Part shown: piece by piece, positions 44,834 through 53,047 of the stretch
How positions within the stretch are numbered: position 1 is the first letter of the stretch
How the letters are laid out: every line of letters begins with the position of its first letter
Assembly: GCF_001713475.1 (NCBI RefSeq)
Contig: NZ_CP016499.1
Coordinates: 4,279,501-4,343,500, forward strand
Length of the DNA: 64,000 nt
Direction: 5' to 3'
Source: Agrobacterium sp. RAC06
GTDB taxonomy: Bacteria > Pseudomonadota > Alphaproteobacteria > Rhizobiales > Rhizobiaceae
The notes under the pieces: generated by a model
Seen by the model: only the letters and a program-made list of their open reading frames with translations
Databases searched by the model: none
What the model was told of the DNA's origin: nothing
Translations under genes and position numbers: made by a program

Positions 44834-45340
44834 ATGGGGGCGACTTCAGTCGAGACAGCTCAGTATCTCATCGAGGAGTTGAAGTATATAAGGTCTCGGC
44901 TGGAAGGTCTGTCTGCCGAGGTCACCCGGATTGAGATATTTTCCCTGAGCGGATTTGTCTCGTTTTACGGGTTTATGCTATTCGGAGATCTGAAGTCTGG
45001 GCAGTCTGTATCCGTAGATATTTCCATAAATTCGGGTCAAAATTATCAGTTGTTATTAATTAGTTTATTTGTTTTTCTTTTTTTCCTTTATGGATGGGTG
45101 AGGTATAAATTAATCATGGATGCAATTGTGAAGCACGATGATTATATCCGTGATTTTATAGAACCTTTTTTTCATGGTGGCACTCAGATTCCTGGATTTG
45201 TTAAATACTATGGACAGTACATTGCGGAAAAACAGATTAATCATCGGCTTTGGAGGCACGTATACTGGGGTGGTGGCGCGTTAATTACGTTGCTTAACTT
45301 CGCGTTCCAGTTGTGCTCGATATACGGAGAAACCCTATGA
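44834..45340 (+). CDS. AT-rich three-helix membrane protein between ureA and ureB
   Basis: A 168-aa protein I cannot assign to a family. The N-terminal about 35 residues are helical and charged ([20 protein letters not shown]). Hydrophobic segments lie at about 36-52, 72-92 and 141-162. The DNA is much more AT-rich than its neighbours, with AT-type codons (ATA, TTA, TTT) that are rare elsewhere in the window, which points to recent acquisition. It is inserted cleanly between ureA and ureB with short gaps (5 bp before, 4-bp overlap with ureB). It is oriented with the operon and probably co-transcribed. Confidence 0.75.
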   Translation: MGATSVETAQYLIEELKYIRSRLEGLSAEVTRIEIFSLSGFVSFYGFMLFGDLKSGQSVSVDISINSGQNYQLLLISLFVFLFFLYGWVRYKLIMDAIVKHDDYIRDFIEPFFHGGTQIPGFVKYYGQYIAEKQINHRLWRHVYWGGGALITLLNFAFQLCSIYGETL

Positions 45341-45642
45341 TCCCCGGTGAAATCATTGCCGCCGCTGGCGAAATCGAACTGAATGCCGGACATCCGACCG
45401 TGACGCTTGAGGTCTCCAACAGCGGCGATCGCCCGGTGCAGGTCGGCAGTCACTACCACTTCTTCGAGACCAATGCCGGGCTGCTCTTCGAGCGTGACAA
45501 GGCGCGCGGCATGCGGCTCGACATTCCGGCAGGGACTGCCGTGCGCTTCGAACCCGGGCAGACGCGTCAGGTCACGCTGATCCCGCTCTCGGGCAAACGC
45601 GAAGTCTACGGTTTCCGCCAGCAGGTCATGGGCAGTCTCTGA
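45337..45642 (+). CDS. ureB: Urease beta subunit
   Basis: The 101-aa structural subunit ([18 protein letters not shown], then [38 protein letters not shown]). These are hallmark UreB motifs. Start: ATG at 45337, which overlaps the end of the preceding membrane-protein gene by 4 bp. Confidence 0.97.
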   Translation: MIPGEIIAAAGEIELNAGHPTVTLEVSNSGDRPVQVGSHYHFFETNAGLLFERDKARGMRLDIPAGTAVRFEPGQTRQVTLIPLSGKREVYGFRQQVMGSL

Positions 45643-45666
45643 GATGCGCGAGGCCGGGGCTAGGTC

Positions 45667-46095
45667 ATGGGGCGAGCGATGAACTGGAGCGTGATCCTGA
45701 TGCTGTGCGGTTGCGTATTGCTGCAAGACGCGCCGGCCTCGGGTGAGGACGTGCGGGACGTCGATTGCAACAATGCCCAGACCCAGGCCGACATGAACCA
45801 GTGTGCGGCCGAGGACTATCGAAAAGCCGATGCCGCGATGAATGCCCAATGGGCCGAGACGCGCGCCGCCATGCTCGCATGGGACAAGGCGACGCCACCC
45901 TCGGACGACAATGGAGCAGCCAAGCGGCTTCTGGCTTCGCAGCGTGCCTGGCTCGCCTATCGCGACGCGGCCTGTGATGTCGAAGGTTACTCGGTCGAAG
46001 GTGGTTCCATGCAGCCATTGGTGATTTCGTCCTGCCTTGCGGAGCTGACGACGCGCCGCACCGAGGAGCTGAAATCGCTGGTCGGGCTCTTTTGA
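45667..46095 (+). CDS. LprI-family (DUF1311) secreted protein in the urease operon
   Basis: A 142-aa protein with a signal peptide (about residues 1-26) and the DUF1311/LprI domain: cysteine pairs around the CNNAQTQADMNQCAAEDYRKAD signature (key residues C, T, M, N, C, D), then WLAYRDAACDVEG and a late CLAELTTRRTEEL. LprI-type proteins include lysozyme inhibitors; many bacterial copies are uncharacterised. An alternative start is the ATG at 45679. It is embedded between ureB and the GT29-like gene and may share the operon transcript. Confidence 0.82.
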   Translation: MGRAMNWSVILMLCGCVLLQDAPASGEDVRDVDCNNAQTQADMNQCAAEDYRKADAAMNAQWAETRAAMLAWDKATPPSDDNGAAKRLLASQRAWLAYRDAACDVEGYSVEGGSMQPLVISSCLAELTTRRTEELKSLVGLF

Positions 46096-46107
46096 GGGTG
46101 TGACGCG

Positions 46108-46758
46108 ATGGCTCAGGCGAGACAGATCATGATCGTCGGCAATGGACCTGTTGATGCGGGGGCAGCGCCTCTCATCGATTCGGCCGATCTGCTGATCCGC
46201 TTCAATGGCAGCCGGAATTTCGGTGCGGCAGGACGCAAGACCGATATCATCGCTGTCTGCAACACTGGCCGTCCCGGGGCTCAAATGCTGGCCGATCCGG
46301 CGTGGCGCGAGAGCGAAGCCGTGCAACGGACCGCAGAGATCTGGTCCGTCCGCGATCCCGATAAATTCGCCGAACTCAAGCCGCAGCTGGCGATCAGCCA
46401 TCCCGAGCTCGACGACTTCTGTGATGACTACACCGACGGTTTCGCCACCTTTGCGACCGCCAATGGCAAACAGCACAGGATCGTCCATGGCGATGTGCAC
46501 ACAGCCCTCGATGCAGAATTGCTTGCGCTTGATGCCGAACCCTATGTCGTGCCGTCAAGCGGCATGGTGGTGATCCAGGCGCTGCTCACCGATCCCGAAC
46601 ATGCCGAGGATACGATCATTCTCGCCGGCTTCGGTCATAGCGGCTGGGACGGTCATCCCTTCGAGGCAGAGCGCCGCCTCGTTGACCGTTACATCGCCAG
46701 CGGCCGGGTGATGCGGCTGCAACCTCTCTTTGCTTCCTCCCTCTCCCAAGGAACCTGA
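46108..46758 (+). CDS. Urease operon accessory protein, GT29 (sialyltransferase)-like
   Basis: A 216-aa protein. The N-terminal half has a Rossmann-like opening (IMIVGNGP) and the [13 protein letters not shown] phrase, which resembles the nucleotide-sugar-binding part of sialyltransferase-like (GT29) folds; the C-terminal half contains [12 protein letters not shown] and [16 protein letters not shown], also seen in that fold. Rhizobial homologues next to ureC are called urease operon accessory proteins without a proven function. A glycosyltransferase activity is unproven. It ends 5 bp before ureC. Confidence 0.75.
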   Translation: MAQARQIMIVGNGPVDAGAAPLIDSADLLIRFNGSRNFGAAGRKTDIIAVCNTGRPGAQMLADPAWRESEAVQRTAEIWSVRDPDKFAELKPQLAISHPELDDFCDDYTDGFATFATANGKQHRIVHGDVHTALDAELLALDAEPYVVPSSGMVVIQALLTDPEHAEDTIILAGFGHSGWDGHPFEAERRLVDRYIASGRVMRLQPLFASSLSQGT

Positions 46759-46763
46759 CGCCC

Positions 46764-48476
46764 ATGTCCTACAAGATGTCCCGCGCCGCCTATGCTTCGA
46801 TGTTCGGTCCGACCACGGGCGACAAGGTGCGTCTTGCAGATACGGAACTGTTCATCGAGGTGGAGAAGGATTTCACCACCTATGGTGAAGAGGTGAAGTT
46901 TGGCGGCGGCAAGGTCATCCGTGACGGCATGGGCCAGAGCCAGGTGACGCGGGCGGATGGCGCCGTCGATACCGTCATCACCAATGCGCTGATCCTCGAC
47001 CACTGGGGCATCGTGAAGGCGGATATCGGCCTCAAGGACGGCCGCATCGTCGCGATCGGCAAGGCCGGCAATCCGGATACGCAGCCGGGCGTCAACATAA
47101 TCGTCGGTCCGGGCACCGAAGCGATCGCGGGCGAAGGCAAGATCATCACCGCCGGTGGCATGGATGCGCATATCCACTTCATCTGCCCGCAGCAGATCGA
47201 GGAGGCGCTGATGTCCGGCCTCACCTGCATGCTGGGCGGCGGCACGGGGCCGGCACATGGCACGCTTGCCACCACCTGCACGCCCGGCCCCTGGCATATC
47301 GCGCGGATGATCGAGGCCGCCGATGCCTTCCCGATGAACCTCGCCTTTGCCGGCAAGGGCAATGCGTCGCTGCCGGGTGCGCTTGAGGAAATGGTGCTGG
47401 GAGGTGCTACCTCGCTCAAGCTGCATGAGGACTGGGGCACGACGCCTGGCGCCATCGATTGCTGCCTCTCGGTTGCCGACCAGTACGATGTCCAGGTGAT
47501 GATCCATACGGACACGCTGAACGAGAGCGGCTTTGTCGAGGATACTGTCAACGCCATCCGTGGCCGCACGATCCACGCCTTCCACACGGAAGGGGCGGGC
47601 GGCGGCCATGCGCCTGATATCATCAAGATCTGCGGCCAGATGAACGTCATCCCGTCGTCGACCAATCCGACGCGCCCCTACACGGTAAATACGATCGCCG
47701 AGCATCTGGACATGCTGATGGTCTGCCATCACCTGTCGTCGTCGATCCCGGAAGACATCGCCTTTGCCGAAAGCCGCATCCGCAAGGAAACGATCGCGGC
47801 CGAAGACATCTTGCATGACATCGGTGCCTTCTCGATCATCTCGTCCGACAGCCAGGCCATGGGCCGCGTCGGCGAAGTGATCATCCGCACCTGGCAGACG
47901 GCCGACAAGATGAAGCGCCAGCGCGGCGCACTTCCATCGGAAACCGGCGACAATGACAACATGCGCGCCAAGCGTTATATCGCGAAATACACGATCAACC
48001 CGGCGATCGCCCATGGTGTGAGCCATGAAATCGGATCGGTCGAAGTCGGCAAGCGCGCCGATCTCGTCATCTGGAACCCGGCCTTCTTCGGCGTGAAGCC
48101 TGACATGATCCTGATGGGGGGCATGATTGCGGCCGCTCCGATGGGCGATCCGAATGCCTCGATCCCGACGCCGCAGCCGGTGCATTACCGGCCTATGTTC
48201 GGCGCCTATGGCAAGGCGCGCACAAACACTTCCGTCACCTTCGTCAGCCAGGCCGCCATCGATGCCGGACTCGGCAACCGTCTCGGCGTCGCCAAACAGC
48301 TTGTCGCGGTGAAAAATACCCGTGGCGGTATCTCGAAGAAGTCGATGATCCACAACGACTTGACGCCGCATGTGGAAGTGGATCCGGAAACCTATGAAGT
48401 GCGCGCTGATGGTGAGTTGTTGACTTGCGAGCCGGCAACGAAGCTGCCGATGGCGCAGCGGTATTTCCTGTTCTGA
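46764..48476 (+). CDS. ureC: Urease alpha (catalytic) subunit
   Basis: The 570-aa catalytic subunit that hydrolyses urea to ammonia and carbamate at a di-nickel site. Active-site residues are all visible: H136 and H138 (GGMDAHIHF), the carbamylated lysine K219 (SLKLHEDWG), the HTDTLNE and [13 protein letters not shown] histidines, the catalytic flap histidine H322 (VCHHLSSS) and D362 (SSDSQAMG). Length is normal and there is no truncation. The stop overlaps the next start by one base. Confidence 0.98.
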   Translation: MSYKMSRAAYASMFGPTTGDKVRLADTELFIEVEKDFTTYGEEVKFGGGKVIRDGMGQSQVTRADGAVDTVITNALILDHWGIVKADIGLKDGRIVAIGKAGNPDTQPGVNIIVGPGTEAIAGEGKIITAGGMDAHIHFICPQQIEEALMSGLTCMLGGGTGPAHGTLATTCTPGPWHIARMIEAADAFPMNLAFAGKGNASLPGALEEMVLGGATSLKLHEDWGTTPGAIDCCLSVADQYDVQVMIHTDTLNESGFVEDTVNAIRGRTIHAFHTEGAGGGHAPDIIKICGQMNVIPSSTNPTRPYTVNTIAEHLDMLMVCHHLSSSIPEDIAFAESRIRKETIAAEDILHDIGAFSIISSDSQAMGRVGEVIIRTWQTADKMKRQRGALPSETGDNDNMRAKRYIAKYTINPAIAHGVSHEIGSVEVGKRADLVIWNPAFFGVKPDMILMGGMIAAAPMGDPNASIPTPQPVHYRPMFGAYGKARTNTSVTFVSQAAIDAGLGNRLGVAKQLVAVKNTRGGISKKSMIHNDLTPHVEVDPETYEVRADGELLTCEPATKLPMAQRYFLF

Positions 48477-49159
48477 TGCGCTTTGCCATTAAGGTGACGA
48501 AATGGATGGGCGGCCTGATGGTCGCCCTTCTTGTTGCGCTTTCAATGGGCGTGTTCGTGCCCCGTCCGCTGGCCTCGCCTGCGGAGGCATCCGTGGGCGA
48601 CGGAACGCAGATCCTGCTGCTCGCCAATCCCATCCACACGGACATCGCGCTGCCAGTCGATGACGAGGTGCGGGCGGCCTTTGCCGATCTCGCTCCCTCC
48701 GGCCTGCCGGTCGACATGCCCGGTGTCGAGTATCTGATCATCGGCTGGGGTGGGCGGTCCTTCTACATCGAAACGCCGACCTGGGGCGATATCCGGCCGC
48801 TGCCGGTCCTGAAGGCGCTGACCATCGATCGCTCCGTGCTGCATGTCTCGGTTGCCGGTCCGATCGATCCTGCCCATCCCACGGTGCGCCCGCTCGCGGT
48901 GACGCAAGAGGGGCGTGGCCGGATGATCGCGGCGATCCGTGCGAGCTTCGTGCGTGACGGCGGTTCGCCGGTTGCCATTCCCGGTACGGCCTATGGTTTC
49001 GACGACGCCTTCTTCGAGGCAAAGGGCGCGTTCAACGCCTTCCTCGGATGCAACACCTGGACGGCTGCGATGTTGCGGGCAGGTGGGGTGCGTACGGGCT
49101 GGTGGACGCCCTTGCCGCAATTGCTCGATCTTTCCATCGATCTTCACCACGATGCCTGA
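48476..49159 (+). CDS. TIGR02117/DUF2459 urease-region membrane-anchored protein
   Basis: A 227-aa protein with an N-terminal membrane anchor (about residues 9-29) and a periplasmic domain of the DUF2459/TIGR02117 family, first noted beside urease genes. Conserved phrases are LLANPIHTDIALPV, YLIIGWGGRSFYIETPTW and FLGCNTWTAAMLRAGG; the Cys-Asn-Thr-Trp segment with upstream His and Trp may form a hydrolase-like site, but this is speculative. Start: ATG at 48476, overlapping the ureC stop. Confidence 0.82.
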   Translation: MRFAIKVTKWMGGLMVALLVALSMGVFVPRPLASPAEASVGDGTQILLLANPIHTDIALPVDDEVRAAFADLAPSGLPVDMPGVEYLIIGWGGRSFYIETPTWGDIRPLPVLKALTIDRSVLHVSVAGPIDPAHPTVRPLAVTQEGRGRMIAAIRASFVRDGGSPVAIPGTAYGFDDAFFEAKGAFNAFLGCNTWTAAMLRAGGVRTGWWTPLPQLLDLSIDLHHDA

Positions 49160-49336
49160 GACCCCGACATCGATCTTGCCATCACCGCCTGACCGCGCGT
49201 CATAGGATGACATTGTCGTCCATTTTAGGTGCTTCCGAGGTCAATGCGGCGATCGATCGCATTTTAGCGATTCGATTAGGGATTGAGGAAGCGACACTGC
49301 CTAATCCAGTACGCATCTTCATGAAGGAGCGGGCGG
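49160..49336. other. 177-bp gap before the diguanylate cyclase gene
   Basis: No gene is supported. The AT-richer middle (49225-49290) could hold a promoter for the GGDEF gene. A good aaggag ribosome binding site is found at 49323-49328. Confidence 0.4.
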
Positions 49337-50191
49337 TTGAGTCGCGGCAGCAAATGGCTTTGGCGGCAGGTCGATGTGGGGGCGCTGGACAGCGCCGGCG
49401 CGGTCCGTCGCTTTGCCCTGTCGGTTGGTTTCCGAGCGGTGATCGTGACCAGTCTGGCAGGCCTCGTCTTGCTGCCGCTCCTTTATGTCCTCAACGTCGT
49501 CGCCACTCCGATCGACCAGACGATGCGGTTGATGGTGGCCTTTTCCTGGCTGTTCGGCGGCGTGCTTTCGGCTGCCTGTGCTTTCGTCGCCGGCCATGTG
49601 CTGCGTGAACTTCTGCTGTCGCGGCGAAAGTTCGAGCGCCTCAGCCGCACCGACACACTGTCCGGTCTCGCCAACCGCCGTGCCTTCAACGAGGCGTCAC
49701 TCGCCATTGATTGGGATGCTTCCCTCGCGATCATCGATATCGACCGGTTCAAGACGATCAATGATCGCTACGGCCATCAGACGGGGGATCGCGTCATCCA
49801 GTCCATCTCCTCGCTGTTGAAGGAGGTCTTTGGCGAAGCGCATCTCGTCGCCCGCCTCGGCGGGGAGGAATTCGGCGTCATCATCAGGGGCGGCAGCGTT
49901 GCCGAAAGGCTCGCCCTTGTCGAGCAGGCGAGACGTCGTGTGGCGGCCGAAACAATCCTGTTCCAGGACACGGAACTTCACGTCACAGTCTCCGCCGGCG
50001 TTGCCGAATTTACGCCCGGCAAGCGGCCCGAAAGCGTCTATGCCTGGGCAGACAAGGCGTTATACCTTGCCAAGGAAAGTGGACGGGATTGCGTTTTCCA
50101 CGAAAATTCGCTCGCCCTTGTGGAGGCTTTTTCCGCCGATCATGCCCCTGATGATGCTCAGCTTTTTGCGGCCATCGGACGCCGGGTCTGA
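49337..50191 (+). CDS. Diguanylate cyclase (GGDEF) inside the urease operon
   Basis: A 284-aa membrane-associated diguanylate cyclase that makes cyclic di-GMP. Two hydrophobic segments (about residues 33-55 and 68-90) precede a GGDEF domain with active-site motif GGEEF at residues 175-179 and the upstream [19 protein letters not shown] metal/substrate motif. No RxxD inhibitory site precedes GGEEF, so product feedback may be absent. The start is TTG at 49337, supported by an aaggag ribosome binding site at ideal distance. It separates ureC/TIGR02117 from ureE. Confidence 0.88.
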   Translation: MSRGSKWLWRQVDVGALDSAGAVRRFALSVGFRAVIVTSLAGLVLLPLLYVLNVVATPIDQTMRLMVAFSWLFGGVLSAACAFVAGHVLRELLLSRRKFERLSRTDTLSGLANRRAFNEASLAIDWDASLAIIDIDRFKTINDRYGHQTGDRVIQSISSLLKEVFGEAHLVARLGGEEFGVIIRGGSVAERLALVEQARRRVAAETILFQDTELHVTVSAGVAEFTPGKRPESVYAWADKALYLAKESGRDCVFHENSLALVEAFSADHAPDDAQLFAAIGRRV

Positions 50192-50256
50192 AGAACGATC
50201 TTGCTGTCTGCCTTATTCCTGTGCATGGTTCAAAAAACAGCCATGCCGGAGTTTTC

Positions 50257-50736
50257 ATGCAGCGTGCAACGTCTTTCAAATCCGCCGGTTTTATCACCGA
50301 TGCGCCTGATGGGGTCGTTGTGCTTCCCCATGACGGGCGCCATCTGCGGCGCAAGCTCTTGCATCTCGACAATGGCGAGATGGTCATGCTCGACCTTAAG
50401 GAACCTGTGCTGTTCCATCATGGAGATCGGCTCGTGCTCGACGATGGCACGACCATCGAGATCCAGGCGGCGGAGGAACGGCTGTTCGAGATCCGCGCGC
50501 GCGATACTCTGCATCTGATCGAACTTGCCTGGCATCTCGGCAACCGGCATCTGGCGGCCCAGATCGAGGCCGACCGTATTCTGATCCAACGCGATCACGT
50601 CATCCGCGACATGCTGGCCGGGCTCGGGGCCGAGGTCAGTGAGGTGGTCGAGCCGTTCCAGCCGGTGCGCGGGGCTTATCATGCGCATGGTAGCCACGGT
50701 TCCCACGGGGGGCACCACGATGCCGGCCACGGCTGA
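50257..50736 (+). CDS. ureE: Urease nickel metallochaperone UreE
   Basis: A 159-aa nickel-delivery protein. It has the UreE N-terminal peptide-binding domain and the C-terminal domain with [18 protein letters not shown] (the GNRH metal-site histidine), and a short His-rich tail ([18 protein letters not shown]) that binds extra nickel. The frame extends to 50221, but ATG at 50257 fits the family. The ureF start lies inside its last codons. Confidence 0.95.
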   Translation: MQRATSFKSAGFITDAPDGVVVLPHDGRHLRRKLLHLDNGEMVMLDLKEPVLFHHGDRLVLDDGTTIEIQAAEERLFEIRARDTLHLIELAWHLGNRHLAAQIEADRILIQRDHVIRDMLAGLGAEVSEVVEPFQPVRGAYHAHGSHGSHGGHHDAGHG

Positions 50737-51415
50737 GTTGGGCGCCGGTGGCCTTGGTGGTCGCCAGGCGCTTCTGCGTCTGATGGCCTGGCTGTCACCG
50801 GCCTTTCCGGTTGGCGGGTTCTCCTATTCTGCGGGCTTTGAGAGCGCTGTGGTGGAGAGGCATGTCGTTGATGGTGACGCGGTCGAGGCCTGGCTTCAGA
50901 TGCTGATGAGCGACGGCGGGCTGCGCAATGATGCAATCCTGCTCTCCGAGGCGCATCGCTGCCAGAGCGAGGGCCGGGCGCTTAACGATCTGATTGCACT
51001 CGCGACGGCGTTGGCGGCGTCCGCGGAGCGCCATGCTGAAATCACCCGGCTTGGCGAGGCATTCGTCAAGGCCGCTGCCGCCTGGTCGCATCCCGTGATC
51101 GACGCCCTGGCGGGGCCTGTGCCCTACAGCGTCGCCGTTGGTGCGGTGGCGTCAGCCCATGGGGTCGGACGACCCGACGCGCTTGCCGCCTTCCTGCACG
51201 CGCAGGTGTCGCAATATGTTTCGGTCGCGATCCGCCTCGGCGTGATCGGACAGACGCGCGGAGTGGCGATCCTCGCTGCATCGGAAAGCCGCATTCTCGA
51301 TGCCGCCTCCCGATACTCCGAGCTCGGTCTCGACGATCTCGGATCGGCGACCGTCATCGCCGATACGCTCAGCATGCGCCACGAGACGCAATACTCACGG
51401 CTTTTCCAATCCTAG
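50720..51415 (+). CDS. ureF: Urease accessory protein UreF
   Basis: A 231-aa all-helical activation factor that gates UreG on the urease complex. Family phrases are [21 protein letters not shown], an [14 protein letters not shown] segment, and [12 protein letters not shown]. It overlaps ureE by 17 bp, so the start at 50720 follows from the N-terminal length of known homologues. Confidence 0.95.
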   Translation: MPATAELGAGGLGGRQALLRLMAWLSPAFPVGGFSYSAGFESAVVERHVVDGDAVEAWLQMLMSDGGLRNDAILLSEAHRCQSEGRALNDLIALATALAASAERHAEITRLGEAFVKAAAAWSHPVIDALAGPVPYSVAVGAVASAHGVGRPDALAAFLHAQVSQYVSVAIRLGVIGQTRGVAILAASESRILDAASRYSELGLDDLGSATVIADTLSMRHETQYSRLFQS

Positions 51416-51440
51416 GCGAAAGCGCTTACACAGGACGAAG

Positions 51441-52055
51441 ATGATGAAATCGAAGAATGGTCCTCTCCGCGTCGGTATCGGCGGGCCTGTCGGATCCGGC
51501 AAGACGGCGCTCACCGAAAAACTCTGCAAGGCCATGCGTGACGACTATTCGGTCGCGGTGGTGACCAACGATATCTATACGCGCGAGGATGCCGATGCGT
51601 TGATCCGCATGCAGGCTCTGAGTTCGGATCGCGTCGTCGGCGTCGAAACCGGGGGATGTCCGCATACGGCAATCCGTGAGGATGCCTCGATCAACCTGAA
51701 AGCCATTGCCGATCTCAATGCACGCATCCCGGATCTCGAGGTGGTCTTCATCGAATCGGGCGGCGACAATCTCGCGGCGACTTTCTCCCCTGACCTCGCC
51801 GACATCACCCTTTATGTGATCTCGGTCTGCCAGGGCGAGGAAATCCCGCGCAAGGGCGGACCTGGCATCACGCGCTCGGATCTGCTCATCATCAACAAGA
51901 CGGATCTCGCGCCGCATGTCGGTGTCGATCTCGAGGTGATGGAGCGGGATGCTGGAAAGATGCGCTCTGAGCGCCCCTTCGTCTTCACCGATCTGAAGCG
52001 GGGTGCCGGTGTCGAACAGATCGTCAGCTTCCTGCAGCAGAGTGGGGGGCTCTGA
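51441..52055 (+). CDS. ureG: Urease accessory GTPase UreG
   Basis: A 204-aa SIMIBI-class GTPase that powers nickel transfer into urease. It has P-loop GGPVGSGKT at about residues 14-22, the metal-binding Cys-Pro-His ([11 protein letters not shown]), [13 protein letters not shown], and the guanine-specificity NKTDLAP motif. Either of two adjacent ATGs (51441 or 51444) may be used. It is the last gene of the urease set and is convergent with the Crp/Fnr gene. Confidence 0.97.
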   Translation: MMKSKNGPLRVGIGGPVGSGKTALTEKLCKAMRDDYSVAVVTNDIYTREDADALIRMQALSSDRVVGVETGGCPHTAIREDASINLKAIADLNARIPDLEVVFIESGGDNLAATFSPDLADITLYVISVCQGEEIPRKGGPGITRSDLLIINKTDLAPHVGVDLEVMERDAGKMRSERPFVFTDLKRGAGVEQIVSFLQQSGGL

Positions 52056-52083
52056 GCAGAAGCCAAGGGGCCAGAGTGCCGAT

Positions 52084-52105
52084 GCCCTCAGATCTGTCTG
52101 AGGGC
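52084..52105. terminator. Hairpin at the ureG/crp convergence
   Basis: Perfect 8-bp inverted repeat (52084-52091 with 52098-52105), 28 bp past ureG and overlapping the end of the convergent regulator gene. No T-run, so termination is plausible but unproven. Confidence 0.45.
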
Positions 52106-52780
52106 GTTGACGTCGCTGATCTGGATCGTGCGTCCGCGCACCACGACGCCGACGCGCTTGAGCGTCGAGAAGGCTCGTGACAGTGCTTCGGGTGCCAGAC
52201 CGAGCTTGCCCGCGAGCAGGCTCTTCTGGAAGGGCAGGCGAATAGAGGCTGGGCCGCCCTCAGCTTCACAATGGGTCAGGAGATAATGCGCGACGCGCTG
52301 CGGGGCGGTCTGCAGGCGGTCATTGGCAATGCAGTCCATTGTCGTGCGCAGATGGTCGGAGAGGCAGCGGATGACCGCCTTTGCGACATCCTTCTCCTGT
52401 TCGGAGAGTGCCCGGACGCGCTGCAGGTCGAAGCGTGCGAGCGTCACCGTTTCAGCCGCCTGGGCGTTGTAGAGATACTTGTCGCCGATCGCCAGCAGGC
52501 ATTCGGCAAAGGTATCTCCGGGACCGCAGATTCGGATATCGGCTTCGCGACCGTCCTTGTTCAGGCGGTAAAGGCGCACATAGCCGCTCAGCACGCTGTA
52601 GAAGCTGTCGGCGGGCTCTCCTTCGCGGAACAGGACTTCGCGCGCCTCGTAGGTGGAGATGTTGGCGATTTCCATCATCGAGGCCATCGCCGTGGGGCCC
52701 AATTGTGACAAGAACGACGTCCGCAATAGCGTGTTCTTGTCGCGCGGGTTCAGTCTCAGGATCTTGTTCACGGTCTTCAC
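52088..52780 (-). CDS. Crp/Fnr-family transcriptional regulator
   Basis: A 230-aa regulator. It has an N-terminal cyclic-nucleotide-like sensor domain (EVLFREGEPADSFYSVLSGYVRLYRL, GDTFAECLLAIGDKYLYNAQAAE), a dimerisation helix and a C-terminal winged helix (LPFQKSLLAGKLGLAPEALSRAFSTLKRVGVV). There is no N-terminal cysteine cluster, so it is not an oxygen-sensing Fnr/FnrN; it is closer to the Dnr/NnrR-like group that respond to nitric oxide or redox state. The recognition helix has ALSR-F, compatible with TTGAT-type half-sites. A perfect anaerobox lies about 150 bp upstream. Confidence 0.88.
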   Translation of the reverse strand: MKTVNKILRLNPRDKNTLLRTSFLSQLGPTAMASMMEIANISTYEAREVLFREGEPADSFYSVLSGYVRLYRLNKDGREADIRICGPGDTFAECLLAIGDKYLYNAQAAETVTLARFDLQRVRALSEQEKDVAKAVIRCLSDHLRTTMDCIANDRLQTAPQRVAHYLLTHCEAEGGPASIRLPFQKSLLAGKLGLAPEALSRAFSTLKRVGVVVRGRTIQISDVNALRQI

Positions 52781-52927
52781 GGCTCCCCATCCATCGCGGT
52801 ATCAGGGCATGCACCGCTGCCGTCGTCGTGCTCAAGTCCGCCTCGTGGGATGTGCACGCCGCCTGCAGGTCCGGGTGGTCGTGCCCTTTCCATTGGTAGT
52901 CACAATATCGCGAGCGGGGGCAGATCC

Positions 52928-52945
52928 GATTGATTTCGATCAATC
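52928..52945. promoter_or_regulatory. Anaerobox (FNR/FixK-type site)
   Basis: TTGAT-TTCG-ATCAA at 52930-52943 matches the FNR/FixK consensus exactly. Its symmetry extends to 7-bp arms. It lies about 150 bp upstream of the Crp/Fnr start and 102 bp past the RND permease stop. Confidence 0.75.
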
Positions 52946-52999
52946 GCGCAACGGCAAATCAGGTTTGTCTAATCTGATCCGGCGGCTTGCAAAAACGCG

Positions 53000-53026
53000 A
53001 AAGGCCGGGCGCTGGGCCCGGCCTTT
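53000..53026 (-). terminator. Terminator of the RND efflux operon
   Basis: Perfect 11-bp stem (53000-53010 with 53016-53026, 5-nt loop) followed on the minus strand by TTTTT after a few bases. It lies 22 bp beyond the permease stop. Confidence 0.85.
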
Positions 53027-53047
53027 CGTGATCACCCAGCGTCGGTC

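Noticed and set aside
46689..48371. A 560-aa open frame antisense to ureC
   Set aside because: ureC has all catalytic residues on the plus strand; the minus-strand frame is a codon-position artefact.
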